Origin: Nitrospira sp.
GTDB taxonomy: Bacteria; Nitrospirota; Nitrospiria; Nitrospirales; Nitrospiraceae
Assembly (NCBI GenBank): GCA_020697375.1
Contig: JAJFBJ010000052.1
Coordinates: 1-22,075, forward strand
Direction of reading: 5' to 3'
DNA: 22,075 nt
Part shown: positions 1-6,887 of the stretch, piece by piece
Numbering within the stretch: position 1 is the first letter of the stretch
Layout: each line of letters begins with the position of its first letter
Position numbers and translations under genes: made by a program
Notes under the pieces: generated by a model
The model's input: only the letters and a program-made list of their open reading frames with translations
Told to the model about the DNA's origin: nothing
Database searches by the model: none

Positions 1-9
1 CCGAACAGG

Positions 10-438
10 ATGAAAGATGTTCCGATACTCCGTCGCATGATTGATGAGCTCACGACGCAACACTTGCGTACGAGGCGGGATCCGGATGAGTTGGCCTCAG
101 CCGCAGTCGGCATGTGCGAGACCTTCCTGAGCATTTTGTCCCCCATGTTGGGAAACGTGGGCAGCCACGCGCTCTTGCGCCGAAGCCTCAAACTGTCTGA
201 GAGGACATTCCCCTGCTACAAAGAAACACGAAGCGCAGACAATGACCAACTCCTCCGCGCCATTGGCGAATGTTTGCGACGGCAGGAACTGGGGGGTGCA
301 CGAGAAGCGTCCGTCGCGCTGCTGACTGCTTTTTTCGAACTGCTGGCGACGTTCATCGGCGAGCGATTGACGTGGCAGGTCCTGCAGGAGGCATGGCCGG
401 ACATCCTTACCGTTCCCTCAGAGGAGATGCATCCATGA
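10..438 (+). CDS. Small helical protein of unknown function, upstream partner of KaiC-like ATPase
   Basis: I do not recognise this protein family. The reading frame encodes about 142 residues, predicted mostly alpha-helical and without signal peptide or membrane segment. It has paired arginine and leucine-rich stretches and a C-terminal amphipathic part (LLTAFFELLATFIGERL, about residues 103-119). The frame is already open at the left edge of the window and no convincing ribosome binding site precedes the ATG at 10. The true start could therefore lie outside the window, or at the ATG at 37. Its stop codon overlaps the start of the KaiC-like gene as ATGA (435-438), so the two are translationally coupled and probably work together. 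By position it could be an adaptor or regulator of the ATPase; that is inference only. Confidence 0.7.
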   Translation: MKDVPILRRMIDELTTQHLRTRRDPDELASAAVGMCETFLSILSPMLGNVGSHALLRRSLKLSERTFPCYKETRSADNDQLLRAIGECLRRQELGGAREASVALLTAFFELLATFIGERLTWQVLQEAWPDILTVPSEEMHP

Positions 439-1943
439 ACGAAAAAGTGCCCATCGTCCAACTCGATACCGGAGTCCCAGGACTCAATGACGTGCTTGGC
501 GGGGGGTTGCCGGAGTTTTCCTTCAATCTTCTCGCGGGCGGCCCGGGAGCCGGGAAGACAACCCTGGTGCACCAGATTTGCTTTGCCTTGGCCACCCCGG
601 AGCGTCCGGCCCTTTACATCACGGTTCTCGGCGAACCTCCATTGAAGCTTCTTCGCTATCAACAACAGTTTTCATTCTTCGATGCGGCCAAGATCAACCG
701 GTGTATTCGCTTCTTCTCGATCGAACACCAGGTTCTTGAAGGCGGACTTGGGAAAGTCTTAGAACGGATCGTGACGGAGGTCGAGACAACCAGTCCGGCC
801 CTCGTGGTGGTGGATTCGTTTCGATCCGTCATCCGCGCCTCTCAGCCGCTGGATGTCCATGGCGAATTATCATTGCAAGCCTTCGTGCAGCGCCTCGCTT
901 TGCAACTGACCACCTGGCAAGCGACCACGTTCCTGGTGGGAGAATATCAGGACTCGGAGAGGGCGGATAATCCAATCTTTACCGTGGCCGACGGCATCAT
1001 CTGGTTGAACCAAAGCGTCGAGCGCAATTCGATCGTCCGCAAGTTGCAGATCGTGAAGATACGGGGGCAAGCGCCCATCCCCGGACTGCAGACTTTCCGC
1101 ATCACCGGCAAGGGTGTGCAGGTCTTTCCACGTGTGCCGATTCCGAAAGAGGTCAGCCCGCAGGATCAGATCACGATGCTGAAGGAAGGCGAGTTGGCTC
1201 AGGCGCGCGCGCGCGTCTCAACCGGCGTGAGCGAGCTGGACCGTATGCTGGGCGGCGGCATTCCGGCCGGGTCGTCTCTCCTGGTCGCCGGTCCGTCGGG
1301 GTCGGGCAAGACCGTCTTGTCGATGCAGTTCATCGCCGAGGGCGTCAAGCACGGGGAACCCGGCCTCCTGGCTGTCTTCGAGAAGCGCCCCTCGGACTAT
1401 CTTGCAAGCGCTCCCTTGGGAGGAGAAGTGGCGCGACGAATCCAGGAAGGCACGCTCCATGTCCTGTACCTCCGCCCGCTGGACCTCTCCTTGGACGAGA
1501 CACTGCAGGAAGTTCGCGATATAGTGCTGGCGCATGGAATCAAACGCATCATCATCGATTCGCTCTCCGGCCTGGAACTCGCGCTCGCCCCGGCGTTTCG
1601 CGAGGATTTCCGCGAAACGCTCCACCGGATGTCCGGCATGCTGACCGCCATGGGGGTGACCCTGCTCCTGACGGTGGAAATGGTGGACTCGTACATCGAT
1701 CTGCGGTTCAGTCCGCACGGAACGGCGTTTCTGACAGACGGCATCATCTTGATGCGTTACATCGAACTCGAAGGGCAGCTCAAGCGATTGATGGCCGTCG
1801 TCAAACTCCGCGGCAGTCAACATAGCAAGGAGCTCCGGCTGTATGAGATCACGAATGAGGGGCTCGTCATCGGGACCGGACTCAAGGGTTACGAGGGACT
1901 GATGACCGGCACCCCGAGGTTGTTAGACGGCCCACCATCTTAG
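435..1943 (+). CDS. Double-domain KaiC-like RecA-fold ATPase
   Basis: The protein has 502 residues from the ATG at 435. I prefer this to the in-frame start at 270 because it overlaps the upstream stop as ATGA and begins the KaiC homology. There are two KaiC/RecA domains. Domain 1 has Walker A around residues 34-43 (GGPGAGKTT) and Walker B at about 123-128 (D127). Domain 2 has LDRMLGGGIPAG at about 269-279, Walker A at 286-293 (GPSGSGKT), Walker B at 372-376 (IIIDS) and the KaiC-typical VKLRGSQH segment near 457-463. Where cyanobacterial KaiC has its phosphorylated Ser-Thr pair, this protein has Ala-Phe (431-432), so a KaiC phosphorylation cycle is not expected. The KaiC-type paired glutamates after strand 2 are also only partly kept (GE near 67, FEK near 316). 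No kaiA or kaiB lies nearby. The sensor kinase follows after 30 bp. The likely role is an ATP-dependent signalling scaffold coupled to that kinase. Confidence 0.93.
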   Translation: MNEKVPIVQLDTGVPGLNDVLGGGLPEFSFNLLAGGPGAGKTTLVHQICFALATPERPALYITVLGEPPLKLLRYQQQFSFFDAAKINRCIRFFSIEHQVLEGGLGKVLERIVTEVETTSPALVVVDSFRSVIRASQPLDVHGELSLQAFVQRLALQLTTWQATTFLVGEYQDSERADNPIFTVADGIIWLNQSVERNSIVRKLQIVKIRGQAPIPGLQTFRITGKGVQVFPRVPIPKEVSPQDQITMLKEGELAQARARVSTGVSELDRMLGGGIPAGSSLLVAGPSGSGKTVLSMQFIAEGVKHGEPGLLAVFEKRPSDYLASAPLGGEVARRIQEGTLHVLYLRPLDLSLDETLQEVRDIVLAHGIKRIIIDSLSGLELALAPAFREDFRETLHRMSGMLTAMGVTLLLTVEMVDSYIDLRFSPHGTAFLTDGIILMRYIELEGQLKRLMAVVKLRGSQHSKELRLYEITNEGLVIGTGLKGYEGLMTGTPRLLDGPPS

Positions 1944-1973
1944 AAGAACTGACGAGGCGAAGGAAGAGCGGAA

Positions 1974-3245
1974 ATGACGAATAAGAGAACGCCGGAAGAG
2001 GATAGCGGGTCTCCGAATGTGACGAACGATCGTCTGCGGGACGCGAACGAGCAGCTCACGCTGACGTCGCTTCAGGCGCAGCAACGAGCGGAGGAGGCGG
2101 CGGAGCGCTATCAGGATCAGGCCAAGGCATTAATTCACAAGCAGGAAGAATTGCGAGACCTGGCCTCAGAGTTGACGCTGACCGAACAGCGGGAACGCAA
2201 GCACCTGGCCATGGAGCTGCACGACTATCTGGCACAGATGTTGGTGCTTGGACGGTTGAAGATCGGGCAAGCACGTCAGCGAATGACATCGGCCGACTCG
2301 TTCCTGGTCGATTTGATCAATGATCTAGACGACATCTTCGGCAAGTCTCTCGACTACACCAGGACGCTCATGGCCGAGTTGAGCCCTGCGACCCTGCGCG
2401 AATCTGGCTTGCCCCTGGCACTGAAAGGACTCGGCGGGCAAATGATGAAACACGGTTTGGCGGTCGATGTCCATGCGTCGCACGACCATGTGCCGTTGCC
2501 AGACGACCAGGCGATACTGCTCTATCAATCGGCGCGCGAGCTGTTGTTGAACGTGGTGAAGCACGCCCGCACCGATCATGCGATGGTGTCGATAACCCTC
2601 GGCGAGGGTGAGAGATTGACGCTCTCAGTGCGGGATCAGGGACTCGGATTCGATACTGGGTCGCTCCAGGCCCAATCCGCAGGTGAACACTTCGGACTCT
2701 TGAGCGTCATGGAACGGATGGAGGCCATGGGAGGATCGTTTGAAGCGGACAGTGGTCCTGGCCGGGGGACGACCATCACATTACGATTGCCGCTCAAGAG
2801 CACTGTCATCATAGAACCCGTATCAATGGCGGCGACCATACCCGTCGAGCTGCTGGCCGTGCCGAAGGATCACACATCCGTTGTGCGCCGAGTCCTGTTA
2901 GTTGATGATCATGCGATGGTTCGCCAGGGTCTACGGGCAATATTGGCCACGTATGCCGATGTGACGATCATTGGCGAGGCTAAAGACGGTATAGAAGCGG
3001 TGAAGATGGCTGCCGAGTTGGCCCCCGATGTGATCCTCATGGACATCAATATGCCGCAGATGGACGGCATTGAGGCGACCCTTCGGATCAAGGCTGCACA
3101 GCCGGCCGCCATCGTCATCGGGCTCTCCGTCAACAATTCCACACAAGCCATGGACGCGATAAAACGAGCGGGCGCCGCCACGCTGATCTCGAAGGAAGCG
3201 GCGGCGGAACAGTTGCACGCAGCCATTGCGGCATTGGTGCCATAA
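1974..3245 (+). CDS. NarL-family hybrid histidine kinase with C-terminal receiver domain
   Basis: This soluble 423-residue protein has a coiled-coil N-terminus (about 20-75) rich in Gln, Glu and Ala. Next comes a HisKA_3 dimerisation domain with the H-box ERKHLAMELHDYLAQ (phospho-acceptor His83). An HATPase_c domain follows, with N-box Asn193, G1 box DQGLGFD (221-227) and G2 region around 240-266. The C-terminus is a receiver domain (about 305-423) with acidic pair Asp311-Asp312, phospho-acceptor Asp357 in LMDINMPQMDG, Ser385 and Lys407. The receiver resembles those of NarL regulators, but the usual LuxR-type helix-turn-helix is absent. Output must therefore go through another protein or back onto the kinase. 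There are no membrane or PAS/GAF domains, so it probably senses a cytoplasmic partner, plausibly the KaiC-like protein 30 bp upstream. A GGAAGAG-type ribosome binding site precedes the start. Confidence 0.93.
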   Translation: MTNKRTPEEDSGSPNVTNDRLRDANEQLTLTSLQAQQRAEEAAERYQDQAKALIHKQEELRDLASELTLTEQRERKHLAMELHDYLAQMLVLGRLKIGQARQRMTSADSFLVDLINDLDDIFGKSLDYTRTLMAELSPATLRESGLPLALKGLGGQMMKHGLAVDVHASHDHVPLPDDQAILLYQSARELLLNVVKHARTDHAMVSITLGEGERLTLSVRDQGLGFDTGSLQAQSAGEHFGLLSVMERMEAMGGSFEADSGPGRGTTITLRLPLKSTVIIEPVSMAATIPVELLAVPKDHTSVVRRVLLVDDHAMVRQGLRAILATYADVTIIGEAKDGIEAVKMAAELAPDVILMDINMPQMDGIEATLRIKAAQPAAIVIGLSVNNSTQAMDAIKRAGAATLISKEAAAEQLHAAIAALVP

Positions 3246-3413
3246 GAGCTGCTCCTCGGGACATTCGCTCGAGAGTCGTGCCTGATTCGGCAGACATCTC
3301 GACACAGGAATGCAAGGCGCTGTCCAGGCCGTTCCTTGCCGCCGAGAGAGGACGCTCCCAACGATATCCGTCAAGATGGAAAAGAAACTGAGAAGTTCCC
3401 TGGAGACAACAGC
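3246..3413 (+). other. Intergenic gap before envelope-polymer locus
   Basis: This 168-bp gap separates the kinase from the phosphonopyruvate decarboxylase gene. A longer in-frame version of the downstream gene (from 3336) enters it, but its extra 26 residues are charged and unlike the family. A GGAG ribosome binding site at 3402-3405 favours the start at 3414. I see no convincing promoter hexamers or terminator hairpin. Confidence 0.4.
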
Positions 3414-4538
3414 ATGATAGACCCGCGGGAGTTCATCGAACATCTTCAAGCGAATGCGGTTGATTTTTTTACCGGCGTGCCGGATTCGCTGCTCAAGGAT
3501 TTCTGCGCCTGCCTCGAACAGAGGCTTCGCGCCGACCGGCACATCATCAGCGCCAACGAAGGCGGGGCAGTTGCTCTGGCGCTCGGGCACCATCTCGCGA
3601 CAGGCACGATTCCTCTGGTCTATCTGCAGAATTCAGGATTGGGCAATATCATCAATCCCCTTTTGTCGTTGGCGGATAAAGAGGTGTATTCGATTCCCAT
3701 GCTTCTTGTCATCGGATGGCGGGGCGAACCGGGCGTGCCTGATGAACCTCAACATACGAAGCAAGGTCGGGTGCTGCTACCCATGCTGGAGGCGATGGAG
3801 ATTCCCTATTCCCTTCTAGGGCCGGATGTGGATCATCCGGAAACACTGGTGAAAGATGCACTTGCCCATGTTCAAGAAACCAGCGCGCCCTTTGCGTTCG
3901 TCGTGAAGAAAGGCGCCTTCAAACCCTTTACGATATCGCGGGTTGCCACGCCTGACTTTCAACTTTCCCGGGAGGAGGCTATCCAGCAAGTGCTCGATGT
4001 TCTGAAGGCAGGCGACCTGGTCGTTTCTACCACCGGCATGCCCTCACGGGAAGTGTACGAATCGAGGAGCCGGAAGGGCGAGGGCCATCAACGGGACTTT
4101 CTGACGGTGGGCGGCATGGGACACGCGTCTCAAATCGCCCTGGGCATTGCGCTCCAACAACCGGCAAGGGCCGTCTATTGTCTCGATGGAGACGGCGCTC
4201 TCCTGATGCATATGGGATCGCTGGCCATCAATGGATCTCTCAAGCCGCGCAACCTTACGCACATCATCCTGAACAACGGGGCCCATGATTCGGTCGGCGG
4301 CCAACCGACTGTCGGGCTTGGTATCGATGTTCCGGGCATCGCGCGTGCCGCGGGGTACGAACATGCATGCCGAGCACAGACCAGCCAGGAGCTTCATTCG
4401 TGCCTGCTAGATCTTCAAAAGTCCATCGGCCCTAACCTACTGGAGGTTCGGGTTCATTGTGGCGCAAGGAAGGATCTGGGCCGCCCGGCCACCACGCCGG
4501 CTCAGAATAAAAAGGCCTTCATGGATTTTATCGGATAG
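3414..4538 (+). CDS. ppd: Phosphonopyruvate decarboxylase (ThDP-dependent)
   Basis: The 374-residue product has the usual size for this family. Family knowledge: the enzyme removes CO2 from 3-phosphonopyruvate to give phosphonoacetaldehyde, using thiamine diphosphate and Mg2+. This step commits PEP-mutase product to stable phosphonates. Visible hallmarks are FTGVPDSLLKDF (19-30), the ThDP-activating glutamate in SANEGG (Glu49), NSGLGNIINPL (73-83), the ThDP/Mg motif running from GDG (259-261) to NN (287-288), and a DLGRP stretch (354-358). It starts at an ATG with GGAG eight bases upstream. No PEP mutase, phosphonoacetaldehyde reductase, AEP transaminase or CTP-phosphonate cytidylyltransferase gene is present in the window, so the pathway must be completed elsewhere. 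A sulfopyruvate decarboxylase is the main alternative, but the single-chain form and motif set favour Ppd. Genes downstream point to an envelope polymer as the destination. Confidence 0.9.
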   Translation: MIDPREFIEHLQANAVDFFTGVPDSLLKDFCACLEQRLRADRHIISANEGGAVALALGHHLATGTIPLVYLQNSGLGNIINPLLSLADKEVYSIPMLLVIGWRGEPGVPDEPQHTKQGRVLLPMLEAMEIPYSLLGPDVDHPETLVKDALAHVQETSAPFAFVVKKGAFKPFTISRVATPDFQLSREEAIQQVLDVLKAGDLVVSTTGMPSREVYESRSRKGEGHQRDFLTVGGMGHASQIALGIALQQPARAVYCLDGDGALLMHMGSLAINGSLKPRNLTHIILNNGAHDSVGGQPTVGLGIDVPGIARAAGYEHACRAQTSQELHSCLLDLQKSIGPNLLEVRVHCGARKDLGRPATTPAQNKKAFMDFIG

Positions 4539-4630
4539 GTGTCTCGGAAGGGATCAGCGAGAACCTGAACAGACCATGAATCCTACGGCACCCTGTGCTG
4601 AGGGAGGATCATCACCGGCTCATAAGAGAA

Positions 4631-4640
4631 AAAAGGAGAC
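4631..4640 (+). promoter_or_regulatory. Strong ribosome binding site that fixes the start at 4646
   Basis: The purine-rich AAAAGGAGAC lies six bases before the ATG at 4646. It favours that start over the upstream in-frame ATG-less extension and places a clean signal-anchor sequence at the N-terminus. Confidence 0.75.
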
Positions 4641-4645
4641 CCGAT

Positions 4646-5956
4646 ATGCGACGGATTGCTCTTCTTGGTCTGCTTCTACTCACCGGCTTTCCTCAGCCTG
4701 CCTTTGCCTACCTTGATCCTGGCTCAGGCAGCATGCTCGTCGCTGGATTAGTGGGACTGATCGCAAGCCTGCTGTTTTTCTTGAAAGGACTCTATTATAA
4801 GGGCCGGCGAACCTTGCTCGGATTCGTGGGAAGAACGGCGAAGGAGGATCAGTCACGGCAACAGCTGGTGTTCTACTCGGAAGGGCGACAATACTGGAAC
4901 ACGTTCAAGCCTGTCATCGATGAGCTAGTCGGCCGCGGAGAGCAGTGCGCATACTTGACCTCCGATGAGCAAGATCCCGGGCTCTTATACTCGTCGGAGT
5001 TTGTCGACACGAAACACATCGGCACAGGGGCGAAGGCCTATGCCCATCTCGCGATTCTGGAGGCTGATGTCTGTGCCATGACGACTCCGGGGCTGGATGT
5101 GCTCCAGATCAAACGTTCAAAAGCTGTGAACCATTACGCCCATTTGATTCACGCTCCTACGGATGTGGGCACGTACAAACAGTACTCGTTCGATTATTTC
5201 GATTCGATTCTCATAAGCGGGGCTCACCAAGAAAAGTCACTCAGGAAGCTCGAGGAATTACGGGGAACCCGTCGCAAGCTCCTTCCCATCACCGGCTGCC
5301 TCTATTATGACGAGATGCAGAGGCAATTGAAGGAATTAGATATCGCGCCGGAAGCGGGAAGCCCTATGACCGTGCTGGTTGCCCCGACGTGGGGATCGAA
5401 CGGACTGCTGAAGAAATTCGGCGCCCGAATCCTTATCCCCCTACTCGATAAACAGTGGAAGGTTATTCTGCGGCCCCACCCGCAAAGTTATATCTCCGAA
5501 CGGGAGATGATCGACGGCCTTCAGGAGAAGCTGCGAAGTTATCCCAATCTGCAATGGGACCAGGCCAACGATGGCACACAATCCATGGCCCAAGCCAATG
5601 TGATGGTCTCCGACCTTTCCGGCATGCTGTTTGATTTCGCGTTCTTGTTCGAGAAACCGGTCATCACGTTGAAGTTCACGGTCAACAAGCTCGGTCTGGA
5701 AGCCGCCGATTTGCCTTGGGACCTTTGGGAGCTGACGGTGCTTGACACCATCGGACGACGAATTGAAGAACAGGAATTGGATGCCTTGCCGGCGGTCATC
5801 GAGCAGGAATTCGGATTGCACGATCGAAGGCAGATGATCCGCCGCCTTCGCGATGAATCCGTGGCTCATTTCGCCTGCGCCGCCAAGCATGTTGCAAACG
5901 AACTGTTGCGAATCCGTGACGAGATCCGAAACAAACAGGCCGGCTCTCAGACGTGA
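4646..5956 (+). CDS. Membrane-anchored CDP-glycerol glycerophosphotransferase-like protein
   Basis: The product has 436 residues. The N-terminus is a signal-like hydrophobic stretch ending in AFA (1-21), then YLDPGSGS (22-29), then a membrane helix (about 30-48) followed by the basic KGLYYKGRR. The large catalytic part should therefore sit on the cytoplasmic face. That part is related to TagB/TagF-type enzymes, with His170 in LIHAPTD, RPHP around His278, and the C-terminal SDLSGMLFDFAFLFEKPVI block (322-340) that is characteristic of the Glyphos_transf family. Family members move glycerol- or ribitol-phosphate, or other phospho-polyols, from CDP carriers onto a membrane-bound acceptor, building phosphodiester-linked polymers. 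A role here in transferring a phospho- or phosphono-alcohol onto a lipid-linked glycan is inferred from the preceding ppd and the following AP-superfamily gene. The donor cannot be read from sequence. Confidence 0.82.
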   Translation: MRRIALLGLLLLTGFPQPAFAYLDPGSGSMLVAGLVGLIASLLFFLKGLYYKGRRTLLGFVGRTAKEDQSRQQLVFYSEGRQYWNTFKPVIDELVGRGEQCAYLTSDEQDPGLLYSSEFVDTKHIGTGAKAYAHLAILEADVCAMTTPGLDVLQIKRSKAVNHYAHLIHAPTDVGTYKQYSFDYFDSILISGAHQEKSLRKLEELRGTRRKLLPITGCLYYDEMQRQLKELDIAPEAGSPMTVLVAPTWGSNGLLKKFGARILIPLLDKQWKVILRPHPQSYISEREMIDGLQEKLRSYPNLQWDQANDGTQSMAQANVMVSDLSGMLFDFAFLFEKPVITLKFTVNKLGLEAADLPWDLWELTVLDTIGRRIEEQELDALPAVIEQEFGLHDRRQMIRRLRDESVAHFACAAKHVANELLRIRDEIRNKQAGSQT

Positions 5957-6008
5957 GTTGTACGCCTTCAATCGCGTTCGGAACGGCGGGACGGGGGAAA
6001 GGATCGAC

Positions 6009-6830
6009 ATGAACTGGCCGAAACCTCAGGTGTCCATGCAAAGCAAGACTCCGGACCATGGCCCCGTTCCCATGGATTATGTCGGCAAACATAAGGCCAT
6101 GAGCTCAAAGACGGTCATGGTCGACTTGCTGTGGCAAGGGAAGCGGCAGTTTGCGTTCACCGTCAATGAGCACGTCTTCAATCCAATCGACAGCATCGTC
6201 GGACACAAGTTGATCGAGCTGATCCTGTCAGAGAAGATCGTGGTGGCGGATAAAAGCGTCATCGATTTGGGTTGTGGAAGCGGAGTCGTCGGTCTGTGTG
6301 CCGTAACGAAGAAGGCGAAGAAAGTCCTCTTCACCGACATCAATCCGCACATCGACGGCATACAGAATCATCCCCTCGTTCGCAAGTGTGATGCATGGCA
6401 GGTTCAAGATGTATTGGCGGATACGCCCGACTCCAGCTACGATCTGGTCTTGGTACTTCCCCCTTGGATGGTGGTGAAAGAGGGCCGGCAGATAGCCGAG
6501 GACACGTTCGAGTCGGGAATATTCAGGCCTGCCAACTTGTATGGAAAGATTCTCACAGATTCCGGAAGGGTGCTGAAGCCCGGAGGGCAGTTAGTGATCT
6601 GGCTGCGGATCCCCCTGGCTGCATTTCATTCCTTCATCGAACTCCTCGCCGTGGCTGCGGACAAGTTTGATGTCACATCCGCAAGCCTCTTCGCGGACGG
6701 TATTGAATCCATGATTTGTGTCGACCATGAAAAGTCCATGATGGGACGCTGGATGTATAAACTTCAAAAGGGCGGCGCGTCCAACGACGCCATCTGGATG
6801 GTCCTGTCCTTGACAAGGTATGAGAAATGA
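6009..6830 (+). CDS. Class I SAM-dependent methyltransferase
   Basis: The 273-residue product starts at the ATG at 6009, preceded by a GGAAAGGAT purine stretch. The open frame continues upstream into the previous gene, but those residues overlap its coding region and look non-native. SAM-binding motif I is VIDLGCGSGVVG (84-95). The acidic residue ending the next strand is Asp110 (LFTDIN), and the motif IV position reads LVLPPWM (148-154), a PPW variant of the NPPY type used by N- and C-methyltransferases of the HemK/RlmG kind. RVLKPGGQLVIW (187-198) is the usual late strand. It has no transmembrane helix. Location between a glycerophosphotransferase and a phospho-transferase/hydrolase gene suggests it methylates a polymer precursor or head group. 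The actual substrate is unknown, and a housekeeping RNA or protein methyltransferase is possible. Confidence 0.82.
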   Translation: MNWPKPQVSMQSKTPDHGPVPMDYVGKHKAMSSKTVMVDLLWQGKRQFAFTVNEHVFNPIDSIVGHKLIELILSEKIVVADKSVIDLGCGSGVVGLCAVTKKAKKVLFTDINPHIDGIQNHPLVRKCDAWQVQDVLADTPDSSYDLVLVLPPWMVVKEGRQIAEDTFESGIFRPANLYGKILTDSGRVLKPGGQLVIWLRIPLAAFHSFIELLAVAADKFDVTSASLFADGIESMICVDHEKSMMGRWMYKLQKGGASNDAIWMVLSLTRYEK

Positions 6831-6887
6831 GCGGGCGATACCGCAATCCTCTGCAACCGACCTTCACGCTCCACACCTGATTGCGAC

